From contig CAVYON010000031.1 in the NCBI GenBank assembly GCA_963770035.1, positions 201,662 to 265,661 of the forward strand: DNA of 64,000 nucleotides, read 5' to 3'. The position numbers were made by a program, and so were the translations under genes. The notes beneath the pieces were generated by a model that worked only from the letters and a program-made list of their open reading frames with translations, did no database searches and was not told the DNA's origin. This document shows, piece after piece, positions 30,534 to 38,653 of this stretch. Within the stretch, counting starts at the first letter, position 1. Each line of letters starts with the position of its first letter. This DNA comes from Roseiarcus sp963770035 (GTDB taxonomy: Bacteria; Pseudomonadota; Alphaproteobacteria; Rhizobiales; Beijerinckiaceae).

Positions 30534-30743
30534 ATGTCTGAACTTCGCGACGACGTCACGAACGCGCTGTTTTGGGACCTCACAGTCTCTCGTTACCGAG
30601 TCTCCGTGGAAGAGGATCGCGGCATAGTCACCCTGCAGGGGAAGGTCGATCGAGACTACCAAAGGGCTTGCGCGGAGGCGGACGCGCGTCGCGTGCCCGG
30701 GGTCACGGGCGTCAGGAATGAAATCGCCGTGCGTGCTGCGTAG
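30534..30743 (+). CDS. BON-domain protein
   Basis: A 69-residue single BON (OsmY/Kbp-like) domain: MSELRDDVTNALFWDL.., VEEDRGIVTLQGKVDRDYQRACAEADARRVPGV and TGVRNEIAV. The conserved glycine of VTLQGKV and the final VxNxIxV strand are present. No signal peptide, so a cytoplasmic form. BON proteins bind membranes or ligands and are often stress-induced; the neighbouring small genes and Crp/Fnr regulators fit a stress region. Confidence 0.82.
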   Translation: MSELRDDVTNALFWDLTVSRYRVSVEEDRGIVTLQGKVDRDYQRACAEADARRVPGVTGVRNEIAVRAA

Positions 30744-30851
30744 GAATCGGCGGGTCCACCGTGCCTGTCGAGTGCAATTCGAACGAGCGCAATTTGACCA
30801 TGCGACGAGGCGTTGCCGCGCCGCCTCCACGCAGTTCGGAGGGTCTGCAAT

Positions 30852-31058
30852 ATGAGCACGTCTTCATGGAAAATTCTTTATCGAGATCATCTCGATCAAG
30901 ACAGAACTTCTCAGAGCATTCCGAGCGAAGAGGCCGCTCTCACGAAGGCGAGCGAGCTGTTCCACAAGCAGCGCGCCGAGTTGTACAAAATTGAGGGACC
31001 AGAGGGACGCGACCTGGCCAAGGAAGACATTATGAGTTGGATGGCCGCCCATAAGTAG
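30852..31058 (+). CDS. Small hypothetical protein
   Basis: A 68-residue hydrophilic protein, MSTSSWKILYRDHLDQDRTSQ.., with GGAGGG ten bases upstream of the ATG. The middle is helical (SEEAALTKASELFHKQRAELYKIEGP). No catalytic motif or family is recognised. It lies 108 bases downstream of the BON gene. Confidence 0.6.
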   Translation: MSTSSWKILYRDHLDQDRTSQSIPSEEAALTKASELFHKQRAELYKIEGPEGRDLAKEDIMSWMAAHK

Positions 31059-31457
31059 CGGCTCGTGAGAGCGAGGCAAAGCAGGCCTTTGATGGCGAGC
31101 ACCGCCCTCGAACGGCTGCGCAGCCTCGCAATTCACCACAGTCGAACCGCGTGCGGTTAATTCTCTTAGAGATGCGCTCGCATGAGGAAGACTGACGATT
31201 AAAAAATAGAGCGAGGCAAAAAGTCGAATTCAGTTGACACGAAACAAAAATTGGCTCCAATGTAATTATGGATAATTAAGCGCCCTGGCCTGCAATGCTT
31301 ATCCGCCGGCCACAATAGGCAGATGTCGTAATAAGACATGCCAACTCGTCTTCTTTGATGGGAATTCGAGCGCTGTCGACTCCCGCAGTTTGCAGCCGCG
31401 GAGGTCAATTTTCGATGCATCTTCCGAGCATCACCAAACGACCCAAGGCGGTCCGCG
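31059..31457. other. Intergenic, AT-rich centre
   Basis: No convincing gene. Around 31235 there is a TTGACA box and at 31263-31278 a perfect dyad TAATTAT-GG-ATAATTA. These may be regulatory for the small gene that begins at 31458, although the distance is about 180 bases. Confidence 0.3.
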
Positions 31458-31679
31458 ATGCCAGCCCATATCCCCACTCACCGCGCCGCGTCGCCGGAGG
31501 CGCTGGAGGCGGCACGCTACGTGACGGAGATGGCAGCCCAATTGGAGGCAATTGCCAGCAAGGCCGGTCTTGATCTTCTGGCCTACTTCGTCGGCATGGC
31601 TAGGGAGGAAGGCGACCTGTTGATTCGCGGCAATGCCCGGCTTGATCGCTCCGCAGCTGACCTCGAACCGTTAAGTTAG
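31458..31679 (+). CDS. Small hypothetical protein
   Basis: A 73-residue frame, MPAHIPTHRAASPEALEAARYVTEMAAQLE... The helical segment EAIASKAGLDLLAYFVGMAREEGDLLIR resembles small conserved proteins of rhizobial genomes (L.YFLxMAR..A pattern). No ribosome site is striking. Function unknown; it may be the target of the upstream AT-rich region. Confidence 0.5.
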   Translation: MPAHIPTHRAASPEALEAARYVTEMAAQLEAIASKAGLDLLAYFVGMAREEGDLLIRGNARLDRSAADLEPLS

Positions 31680-31722
31680 GCGACACAGCGAAACTCCTGA
31701 ATCAATTCAAACAACCCGCGAC

Positions 31723-31828
31723 CGTCATTGCGAGGAGCGACCCCGGGTCGAAGAGCCCGCGGGACGAAGCAATCCATACCCACTGCGCCCTGCGACATGG
31801 ATTGCTTCGCCTTCGGCTCGCAATGACG
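31723..31828. repeat. CGTCATTGCGAG-type dispersed inverted repeat
   Basis: The left end CGTCATTGCGAGGAGCG is mirrored at the right end by GGCTCGCAATGACG, with GAAGCAATCCAT and ATGGATTGCTTC as inner arms. This is the widespread non-coding repeat seen in many bacteria; a divergent second copy is at 46972-47068. Confidence 0.7.
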
Positions 31829-32091
31829 GCGGCGGAATTTGGCGCACTTATTTTGCTGAGCGCGTCCTTAGTTTGATCACCCTTGAACAAGAAAATGGGC
31901 CGCTGGCCCATTCGCCGCGGCCCACAAGTCGGGACATTCTACTTCTGCAAAGAGCCGGGAACGTTATTGCTCTGGACAGATTTCAAATCTACACGGTTTT
32001 CTTCGACAGTCTATGTGGCGTTTTGTCTCTATATACACAGACATCGCATGGTATGATATTGGACATGAATTACTGACGAAAAAACATTCCC

Positions 32092-32109
32092 GTGTTCAAT
32101 AATGAACAC
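32092..32109. promoter_or_regulatory. Perfect dyad GTGTTCA-ATAA-TGAACAC
   Basis: An 18-base palindrome 17 bases beyond the stop codon of the first Crp/Fnr gene. Two related, imperfect copies (TGTTCAATAATGACCA at 33307 and TATTCAATTATGGCCA at 33485) flank the second. Their repeated presence around these regulator genes suggests a binding site. Confidence 0.35.
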
Positions 32110-32126
32110 AAACAAAGCGCGTCAGC

Positions 32127-32819
32127 CTACTCACGCAGGAGCACGCTCAACAACGAACTATGGACCTTCAGCTCCCCGTTGTACTCGATGAAACCGAGCG
32201 TCCGGAACTTGTTCATGAAGAAGCTCACTCGCGGCCGGGTCGTGCCGATCATCTTCGCAAGCGTCTCCTGACTGATTTTGGTGGTGATCGGCTCCGGCTT
32301 TCCCTCCTTGCCGAAATTCGCCAGCAAGAGAAGAATGCGCGCCAAGCGCCTTTCGCTGGAATTGAACAAATGGTCCACCAGGTCGGCCTCGACCCGGCTG
32401 TTGCGCGTCAACAGGTGCGCTGTGAACACCTCGGCAAAGGCGGGCTCGGTATGAAGAACGCGGATCATCTCCGCTTTCTCGATGCGCAAGACGGTAGCGT
32501 CGGCCATCGCGACCGCCGCCGCCAGGCGCAAAGGCTGCCCAATGAGGCAGCCCTCGCCGAAAAAATCCTTTTCGCCGAACAGGCCGATCACGGCCTCCCG
32601 CCCTTGCCCCGAGGTCACCGCGATTTTGATCTTGCCCCGAACGATGTGGAAGACAGAGTCGGCAGGGTCGCCCTGCGCGTAAATGACCTGTCCTGCGCGA
32701 TGCTCGAACAACGATCGGCCGTGGTTCGCGGTCGCCAGAAATACGGCCGGATCAAACAAGGCGCTCTCGGCTTGCAAGGCGCTCTTGGCTTTCAAAACGC
32801 TCCGGGCTTTACTCGGCAT
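32127..32819 (-). CDS. Crp/Fnr-family transcriptional regulator 1
   Basis: A 230-residue regulator with a cyclic-nucleotide-binding-like beta-roll (residues ~38-130: EHRAGQVIYAQGDPADSVFHIVRGKIKI, FGEKDFFGEGCLIG), a dimer helix, and a C-terminal winged helix (KISQETLAKMIGTTRPRVSFFMNKFRTLGFIEYNG). It lacks the N-terminal cysteines of oxygen-sensing FNR. The N-terminus repeats KSAL-type motifs (VLKAKSALQAESALF). It is ~70% like the second copy at 33529-34185, so the two are paralogues. Ligand and targets are unknown. Confidence 0.92.
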   Translation of the reverse strand: MPSKARSVLKAKSALQAESALFDPAVFLATANHGRSLFEHRAGQVIYAQGDPADSVFHIVRGKIKIAVTSGQGREAVIGLFGEKDFFGEGCLIGQPLRLAAAVAMADATVLRIEKAEMIRVLHTEPAFAEVFTAHLLTRNSRVEADLVDHLFNSSERRLARILLLLANFGKEGKPEPITTKISQETLAKMIGTTRPRVSFFMNKFRTLGFIEYNGELKVHSSLLSVLLRE

Positions 32820-32988
32820 TCGAAGATTTCCAATCCCAACCGAACTCTGGGCGAAAGCGCTTTTGCCTTTTGCGCAACAGGAGGATCCGCGCTTACACTG
32901 GGGCTAACTCCGCAGGGGAGAACTATCGCTCCTTAGAGGCTACATGGCCTCCCACACGTCCATCCCAGAAAGTGGGGCGCCGAAACCG

Positions 32989-33198
32989 CTATCCAAGCGT
33001 CAGGCCGCCGTCCATTTTTCCCTGTTCAATGATGTATTCGACAACAGCCTTACGGCGCTCTGGACTCCGAATACAAACAAACGCCTGCACAAGACGCACG
33101 CCCTCCTCCGGGCTCACCCCAAAGCCTCCCTCATCGGTGCAATCGTCCCCCCAACTCGCGAACTGGCCATCAGGTCTATTCTCTGCCGAGATGCTCAC
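32989..33198 (-). CDS. Small hypothetical protein, paralogous to the one at 18812-18991
   Basis: A 69-residue frame, MSISAENRPDGQFASWGDD... It shares SPEEGVRLVQAFVCIRSPERRKA with the other small protein (TPEEGARLIRAFVVVKNPRVRKA); the similarity between two unlinked loci is the main evidence for both. It lies between two Crp/Fnr genes, and the duplicated 43-base segment at 33282 and 33460 is directly upstream. No family name is known to me. Confidence 0.55.
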   Translation of the reverse strand: MSISAENRPDGQFASWGDDCTDEGGFGVSPEEGVRLVQAFVCIRSPERRKAVVEYIIEQGKMDGGLTLG

Positions 33199-33281
33199 AG
33201 CCGTTCAGTCCTGAGCGTCGAGGGCCGGCTATCGGACGCGACATTGCGCCCAACTCTACGGCACATTGATCCAACTTCGCT

Positions 33282-33324
33282 GATAACAGATGGTAAAAAC
33301 TTCAGCTGTTCAATAATGACCATT
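33282..33324. repeat. Direct repeat, copy 1 of 2
   Basis: Reads GATAACAGATG.., AAAAACTTCAGCTGTTCAAT, ATGACCAT. The second copy at 33460-33502 reads GATAACAGATG.., CAAAACTAGCTATTCAAT, ATGGCCAT. Both include a TGTTCA/TATTCA-type half-dyad. They are upstream of the minus-strand small gene at 32989-33198. Confidence 0.5.
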
Positions 33325-33459
33325 TTGCCGAAAAAATTGTCGAGGCGCCGGAGGCGGCCAATCGGGCAAGCGAACCCTCAACAATGCACAAGAGAGAATA
33401 TTGCGTATTCCGGCGCCGCCGGTGATAACCGCGGCCTGGAACTCTCATCCGGACTCTCC

Positions 33460-33502
33460 GATAACAGATGCGGACAAAACTAGCTATTCAATTATGGCCA
33501 TA
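33460..33502. repeat. Direct repeat, copy 2 of 2
   Basis: Second copy of the 43-base segment at 33282-33324, about 178 bases to the right. It ends 26 bases before the stop codon of the second Crp/Fnr gene, which runs toward it. Confidence 0.5.
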
Positions 33503-33528
33503 ACTGGCAATATTGTGCAGCGCCGCGG

Positions 33529-34185
33529 TTAGTCGCGAAGAATGATACTAAACAGTGAATTGTTCACCTTCAGATCTCCATTGTACTCAATAAAGCCGAG
33601 TTTCCTGAATTTGTTCATGAAGAAGCTCACCCTTGGTCGAGTTCGTCCCGATCATGTCCGCCAGCATCCCCTGACTGATCTTCGTGGTGATCGGCTCCCC
33701 CTTGTCGTCCTTGCCAAAATTGGCCAGCAGCAGAAGGACGCGGGCCAGACGTCTTTCGCTCGAATTGAACAAGTGGTCCGCAAGGTCGGCCTCCATGCGG
33801 CTGTTGCGGGTCAATAGGTGAGCTGTGAACATCTCGGCGAAGGTCGGCTCGGCATGAAGGAGGCGGATCATCTCCGCTCTCTCGATGCGCACCACCCGAA
33901 CCGCCGTCATCGCAGCGGCCGTCGCCAGACGCAGAGGCTGCGCAATCAGGCAACCCTCGCCGAAAAAATCCTTGGCGCCCAGGAGGCCGACGACCCCTTC
34001 CCGCCCTTGTCCGGAGATCACCGCTATCTTGATCTTGCCCTGCACGATGGCGAAGACCGCATCGGCAGCGTCTCCCTGCGCAAAAATGACCTCTCCCGCC
34101 CGATACTCAGAGACGGATCGCCGTGACTTCCGGTCGAGAGAAACGCGTCGAGGTCAAACGAAGCGCTCTTGGCTCTTCTCGCCAT
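33529..34185 (-). CDS. Crp/Fnr-family transcriptional regulator 2, two frameshifts
   Basis: Paralogue of the regulator at 32127-32819. Starts MARRAKSASFDLDAFLSTGSHG at 34185. One base is missing near 34118-34121 (GGCGAT where GGCCGAT would give HGRS), after which SEYRAGEVIFAQGDAADAVFAIVQGKIKI follows; one base is extra at 33642-33643 (ACGAACTCG where ACGACTCG gives TTRPRVSFFMNKF), after which the last ~38 residues, ending IILRD, complete the winged helix to TAA at 33529-33531. Both breaks disappear with single-base corrections, and the corrected length equals that of the intact copy. Confidence 0.8.
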
Positions 34186-34616
34186 GAACACAATCCCAAA
34201 GTTGCACGTGCGCTTGAATACGCTCATTCACGCTGTCGCGCAGCATGCCGCCGCCTCTTTTGCTGTCTTGACCCTGATCGTCTGACGTTGCCTCCAACAC
34301 AATCACCGCCCGCGCATTGACCTGGATCAACGGACGTAAGCGGTCAGAACGGCCGCGCTTGACGACCAAACGCGCCTCGGCCGCGCGCGCGACCAGGCGC
34401 GAACCCTGCGCGGTCGAGCGGGGCTTCTTCGGCGACGACGTCGCCGTGACTTCAATCGGCCAGAAAGCTATACATTCACAACCTAAAGAAGTGCGACCCC
34501 GTTACGGGGAAGGCCGCCTTGACGGGTCAATTCGGAAAGGGGACGTTGCACCGCGAATGGCCGCTATCGTTGGCGCGAGAATGCCGAACCACGATAGATC
34601 CTCGAGGAGGATGTCC
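34186..34616. other. No gene recognised
   Basis: Open frames here read into the oxygenase gene from upstream but have no family similarity before its ATG at 34617. No hairpin or promoter motif stands out. The GGAGG ribosome site of the next gene is at the right end. Confidence 0.4.
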
Positions 34617-35168
34617 ATGGTCGCGGGTCCGGGCTGGCATCGACAATTGCCTCCCCTCAATGAAGTCGCGGTCCTCCGCAAGTTCATCTCAACCGAAGAG
34701 CAATCCACATTGCTCTATTGGGCCGAGGAGCAGTTCGCGACGAACCGCCTCCGACCAAATCCAGCCGGCCCGAACCGATATTTCGCCACATACGAAGACA
34801 GTGACCCAGAGGTCCCGGACCTGTTCTGGCAGATTCGCCGCAGGGCGGTCTCGACTTTTTCAGTCGACCGGTACGAGGACGAGCCGAAATACAAGTGTTT
34901 CCTCGGCTGCAACACCAAGGGCGGTTTAATTGGTGAGCATCGCGATCCGTCGCCGCCAGGCAAGCATCATGTCCGGATGAACATCATGCTGTCGAAGCCG
35001 ATCGACGGCGGACGCCCGGTCGTTAACGGCAAGCCGCTCGTCGTTCATGAGCGGGATCTCTGGTGCTTCTATCCAACGCTCATGCGGCACTCGTCCACGC
35101 CTGTGAGCGGCGATCGCAAGCGTTTCGTATTGTCGATCGGAATCCTCATTCCGCAGCCTGCGTCATGA
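34617..35168 (+). CDS. 2-oxoglutarate/Fe(II) oxygenase-like protein
   Basis: A 183-residue protein with the double-stranded beta-helix pattern of Fe(II)/2OG dioxygenases: the HxD motif is His108-Arg-Asp110 (IGEHRDPSPP), the distal His is His158 (LMRHSSTPVSG), and the Arg of RKRFVLSIG would bind 2-oxoglutarate. The ATG at 34617 is selected by GGAGG eight bases upstream. The last bases overlap the downstream gene as ATGA, so the two are translationally coupled. The family includes prolyl hydroxylases and small-molecule oxygenases; the substrate is unknown but the partner suggests a protein or peptide. Confidence 0.75.
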   Translation: MVAGPGWHRQLPPLNEVAVLRKFISTEEQSTLLYWAEEQFATNRLRPNPAGPNRYFATYEDSDPEVPDLFWQIRRRAVSTFSVDRYEDEPKYKCFLGCNTKGGLIGEHRDPSPPGKHHVRMNIMLSKPIDGGRPVVNGKPLVVHERDLWCFYPTLMRHSSTPVSGDRKRFVLSIGILIPQPAS

Positions 35169-36730
35169 AAAATAGACCTCCTGCCGGCGGCGGAACGCCG
35201 GGACGCAACGATCCCTGCCCGTGCGGCAGCGGACGAAAGTACAAGCATTGCTGCGCCGAGAAGGATCGCAGCCTCGCGCTTCAGCACGAGTTCGCGCTCG
35301 CGCATTATCGGCGCGGGCTGGCGCTGGAAGCCAAGGGCCGGGTCGACGAGGCGATCGAAGCCTATCGCGTGGCGGCCGCATGCGGGCGTGCGCCGGAAGC
35401 CAACAGCCGCTTGGGGCATCTGTTCACAAACCGCGGCTTGGCCGACGCGGCGGCTTCCGCGTATCGGGCCGCAGCGGCGAACGGCGACACCGCGGAGCGC
35501 CGATTGGATCTGGTCCGGGCGCTATTGATCGAAGGAAAGGGGGCTGAGGCCGAGAGCGAGGCGCGACGCGCCGTCGAACTCGATCCGCAGAACGCTGACG
35601 GACTTTGGCTTCTCGGCCGGATCCTCAGCGAGGCTGGTCATTTCGGCGAGGCGCGCGAGGCGCTGAAGAGGGCGATCACGCTCAATCCCAAGCAGGGCGG
35701 CGCCTACTACGACCTGGTCCGTTCCGGCACGATCGGGCCGGCTGATCGCCCGTTGGTCGAGCGGATGCTGGAAGTCGTCCCGAAACTGACCGAAACCGAC
35801 CAGCGCATAAGACTGCATCTTGCATTGGGAAAGGCCTTCGACGATCTCGGCGAGTTTGGCTTGGCCATGCAGCACTACGAGGAGGCCAACCAGATCAAGC
35901 AAACGCTCGGCCCCTTCGATCGTGTCGCATTCGCGCGAAAGATCGACCATCTCATCGAACGTTTCACCTCCGCCTTTATCGCCAGGCATATCGGATCCGG
36001 CGACGATTCCGTGCGTCCGATCGTGATTGTCGGCATGCCCCGATCGGGGACGACGCTCGTCGAACAGATTCTGTCGAGCCACGACCGGGTCGCCGGCGGC
36101 GGAGAGATGCAGTTCTGGGATTTGCGCGGGCCGTTCCTCGACAAGGCGCGAGACGACGCCTCGATTGTCGATTTCCAGCGGCAGACGGCGCGGGACTGTC
36201 TCGCGACGCTCCGCGCCGTGGCGCCCGACGCCGCCAGGGTGACCGACAAGAATCCGTTCAACTTTCTCCGGGCGGGCGCGATCCATCTCACATTCCCGCG
36301 CGCTGTGATTATCCACTGCCGGCGCGACGCGATCGATACCTGTCTGTCCGTGTTCTCGACCTATTTCCGCTGGCGGCCGGATTTCTCGACCAATCGCGAG
36401 GATCTCGTCTTCTACTACCGGCAGTATCTGCGGCTGATGGCGCATTGGCGGGCGATGCTGCCTCCCGCGCGGTTCGTCGAGGTCGATTACGAAGCGCTGG
36501 TCGGTAACCCGGAAGCCGAGGCACGCCGTCTGATCGCCGCCTGCGGCCTCGACTGGCAGCCGCAGTGTCTGCGGCCGCAGGACAACAAGCGCGTGGTGCG
36601 GAGCGCGAGCCGATGGCAGGCGCGCCAGCCGATTCATCGCGGCGCCGTCGGCCGATGGCGGCGCTACGAGCCGTGGATCGGGTCGCTTCGGGAACTGGAG
36701 GTCGAGCCTCTGGCAGAAACGGTCGGCTAG
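35165..36730 (+). CDS. SEC-C motif / TPR / sulfotransferase protein
   Basis: A 521-residue fusion. Residues ~13-33 are a zinc-binding SEC-C motif (GRNDPCPCGSGRKYKHCC), ~45-235 are tetratricopeptide repeats (HYRRGLALEAKGRVDEAIEAY, LWLLGRILSEAGHFGEAREAL), and ~285-500 are a sulfotransferase domain with the PAPS 5'-phosphosulfate loop GMPRSGTTLVEQIL near residue 290, HCRRDAIDTCLS and YEALVGNPEAEARRL. TPR-sulfotransferases resemble tyrosylprotein sulfotransferases. It is coupled by ATGA overlap to the oxygenase gene and ends before a strong terminator. A protein- or peptide-modifying pair is inferred. Confidence 0.9.
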   Translation: MKNRPPAGGGTPGRNDPCPCGSGRKYKHCCAEKDRSLALQHEFALAHYRRGLALEAKGRVDEAIEAYRVAAACGRAPEANSRLGHLFTNRGLADAAASAYRAAAANGDTAERRLDLVRALLIEGKGAEAESEARRAVELDPQNADGLWLLGRILSEAGHFGEAREALKRAITLNPKQGGAYYDLVRSGTIGPADRPLVERMLEVVPKLTETDQRIRLHLALGKAFDDLGEFGLAMQHYEEANQIKQTLGPFDRVAFARKIDHLIERFTSAFIARHIGSGDDSVRPIVIVGMPRSGTTLVEQILSSHDRVAGGGEMQFWDLRGPFLDKARDDASIVDFQRQTARDCLATLRAVAPDAARVTDKNPFNFLRAGAIHLTFPRAVIIHCRRDAIDTCLSVFSTYFRWRPDFSTNREDLVFYYRQYLRLMAHWRAMLPPARFVEVDYEALVGNPEAEARRLIAACGLDWQPQCLRPQDNKRVVRSASRWQARQPIHRGAVGRWRRYEPWIGSLRELEVEPLAETVG

Positions 36731-36746
36731 GCCGACGCGGCGCCGC

Positions 36747-36780
36747 TCGCGGCCTGTTCGCGGCCTGTTCGCGGCCTGTC
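36747..36780. repeat. Short tandem repeat, three copies of CGCGGCCTGTT
   Basis: TCGCGGCCTGTTCGCGGCCT repeats with an 11-base period three times, directly before the terminator. Probably slipped-strand expansion; no function evident. Confidence 0.6.
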
Positions 36781-36785
36781 ACGAG

Positions 36786-36813
36786 AAAGACCGCCCGAAG
36801 GCGGTCTTTCGTT
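36786..36813. terminator. Intrinsic terminator, usable on both strands
   Basis: AAAGACCGCC (36786-36795), loop CGAA, GGCGGTCTTT (36800-36809), then CGTTTG. A ten-pair stem with A and U tracts on either side between the convergent sulfotransferase and PEP-CTERM genes. Confidence 0.85.
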
Positions 36814-36836
36814 TGTCGTCGATCAGGAGAGATCGG

Positions 36837-37583
36837 TCAGGCCGCGAAAGCCGCCCGGACGCCCTTCCTCGATCGATAGCCGGCAAAGCCCAACCCGCCG
36901 AAGCCGAGCAACATCATGGCCCATGTCGACGATTCCGGGATAGGGGTCGAACCGAGCGTGATCACCGCGAGCGTACCGGTGATCGAACCCTGATGCTGGT
37001 CGTATACGCTCTCGGAGAGGCCGGTCGGGTCCAAGCCCTCCCAGCCGACGAAGCCGCCGGTGTAGTTGGATGACGGACTGAAGACCGACGTTATACTGTC
37101 GCCGTTGAAGGCGCCGCCGGAGATTTTGGCGTTGAATATCACGCTGAAGTTGCCGACGAGCGAGCACAGGCTCCCGCCTACGACGCAATTTGCATTGGTG
37201 TAGCCCGAGGGGGTGTTGCCCCATTCGTCGTCGTAATCGTATGCAGTCAGGTTCCCGGGGATAGTGCCTGACGGTACGCCCGGCAACAACCCCCAAATCA
37301 AATTCGTATCGCTGCCGTTGGGCATGGACACCGAGCTGAGGTCCACATTCAACGTCTTTCCGAAGTTCAAAGTTCCGGCTTGATAGCCTGTGAGAAAGAT
37401 CGACGCATCGATGATATCGCCGCCGCTGGTGTTGTGGATCGTGAGCGCCGGCGTGTCGTAGTAGAGCAGATCATACGAGCCGCTGATCGTCGAAACGATC
37501 GTCGGCGATCCTGCGTAAGCGGACGACGCAATCCCCAAAGCGCCGGTTGCAACGAGCGCAGCCAAAGATAAATGCTTACTCAT
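36837..37583 (-). CDS. PEP-CTERM domain secreted protein
   Basis: A 248-residue exported protein with a signal peptide (residues 1-24, LAALVATGALGIASSAYA) and a C-terminal sorting region: IPESSTWAMMLLGFGGLGFAGYRSRKG, i.e. PExxxW, a membrane segment, and a basic end. The middle is Gly/Ser/Thr/Asn-rich and acidic with two Cys (NANCVVGGSLCS), as in extracellular PEP-CTERM proteins. Sorting would need an exosortase elsewhere. Extracellular role is inferred. Confidence 0.88.
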   Translation of the reverse strand: MSKHLSLAALVATGALGIASSAYAGSPTIVSTISGSYDLLYYDTPALTIHNTSGGDIIDASIFLTGYQAGTLNFGKTLNVDLSSVSMPNGSDTNLIWGLLPGVPSGTIPGNLTAYDYDDEWGNTPSGYTNANCVVGGSLCSLVGNFSVIFNAKISGGAFNGDSITSVFSPSSNYTGGFVGWEGLDPTGLSESVYDQHQGSITGTLAVITLGSTPIPESSTWAMMLLGFGGLGFAGYRSRKGVRAAFAA

Positions 37584-37923
37584 CGACGTTTCCCCTATGT
37601 CTCAGCGGAAAATTCCGCAAATCAAGTATGGCATCAAGTTGGCGTAAGTCAACTTCAGCCGCCAAGGTTCTCGGGCCAAAATCGGGCGCCGCGAGCGAGG
37701 CGCCGGAACCGAAGCCAGTCAACGGCGTCAATCCGGCAGTCGAGGAGGGTGCGCAGCACCGACCTGACTATGAAATCGACGGCGAAGGACGGCTTGCCCA
37801 ACGATGGGCGCACAGCCCCGCGCTATTGAAGGCCCGGCGATCCCAAGTGGAGACAAAGCCAATCGCCATTGGCAGAAACGACGGGATTGGAGCCGGAGCG
37901 CGTATTGGATAATCCGGCCAGAA
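37584..37923. other. No gene recognised
   Basis: The space upstream of the PEP-CTERM gene and downstream of the phosphatase gene shows no homologous frame or recognisable hairpin. Confidence 0.4.
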
Positions 37924-38508
37924 TTACATCGCCTCGAGACTTTGGCGCCGCCGGCCAAGTTCGACCTCCCGACCCCGGTTCAGCCTGATCATCGGGTCGG
38001 CGAGGTCCGGGCGCCTGGCCAACTGCCGGGCGTAGATCCGGGCAACCGCCTCCATGAGGCGACCCTCGCGCCCCAGGCGCTGGTCGGCGAATCCGATCAT
38101 CCGGGAATTCGGCCAGGCCTGCGGCCGGATGCCCAGCAACCGCTCGACCAGGGCGTCTTCGCCATCGTCAGGAAAGGCCTGCGCCAGGACCATCAGCATG
38201 GCCGCGGTCGAACGGGAGACGCCCATGTGGCAATGGATCAGCAAGTGGCGCGCGTCGCCCGCGTCGCGGGCGAAGGCCAGAATCGTCTCGACGTCCGCCA
38301 TCTCGGGCAGCACGATGTTGGCCGCGGGTTCGATCGCGTCGTCGAAATAAAGCGTCGCCCGGACGTGCGGATCGTAGCTGGAAAAAGCGGTCGGCTCCGG
38401 GGTTCCGGGGTCGAGCAGCGACAGGACGTGCGTCACGTCGCGCGCCCCGTGCCCGTCGAGCTCCATGAGGCCGCAAACAGTCAGGGTCGAGAGCGCGAAA
38501 TGGTCCAT
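37924..38508 (-). CDS. Dual-specificity/tyrosine protein phosphatase family
   Basis: A 194-residue cytoplasmic cysteine phosphatase. The catalytic P-loop is HCHMGVSRSTAA with Cys93; the general-acid Asp probably lies in YFDDAIEP. RDVTHVLSLLDPG and ETILAFARDAGDARHLLIH complete the fold. Similar alphaproteobacterial genes are annotated as tyrosine phosphatase family. Divergent from the MarR gene across 145 bases that include the MarR promoter. Confidence 0.87.
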   Translation of the reverse strand: MDHFALSTLTVCGLMELDGHGARDVTHVLSLLDPGTPEPTAFSSYDPHVRATLYFDDAIEPAANIVLPEMADVETILAFARDAGDARHLLIHCHMGVSRSTAAMLMVLAQAFPDDGEDALVERLLGIRPQAWPNSRMIGFADQRLGREGRLMEAVARIYARQLARRPDLADPMIRLNRGREVELGRRRQSLEAM

Positions 38509-38618
38509 CGCCAGAGCCCTATCACAACTCGCCGGGCAGAAAAGTGACGATCGTTGAGATCCAAGGCCGTCGCATCGCCGCCGATCCGGGGGTCAGCGCG
38601 GCGCCTTTCCGTGCGCTC

Positions 38619-38653
38619 TTGACATCGGCAAATAGGAAGATAGTCTACGTAGA
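38619..38653 (+). promoter_or_regulatory. Promoter and palindromic operator of the MarR gene
   Basis: TTGACA at 38619-38624, a 16-base spacer, then TAGTCT at 38641-38646. The perfect palindrome TCTACGTAGA (38644-38653) overlaps the -10 and ends at the ATG, a typical place for MarR autorepression. The start site would coincide with the ATG, so the mRNA is probably leaderless, which agrees with the lack of a ribosome site. Confidence 0.5.

Larger units (their letters stand above)
31680..32126. other. Intergenic with a dispersed repeat and a palindrome
   Basis: No gene. Holds the CGTCATTGCGAG-type inverted repeat at 31723-31828 and the GTGTTCA dyad at 32092-32109, both listed separately. Confidence 0.5.

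Noticed and set aside
36747..36780. Three-copy repeat considered as CRISPR or iteron
   Set aside because: An 11-base period without spacers, only three copies, and no cas or replication genes nearby.
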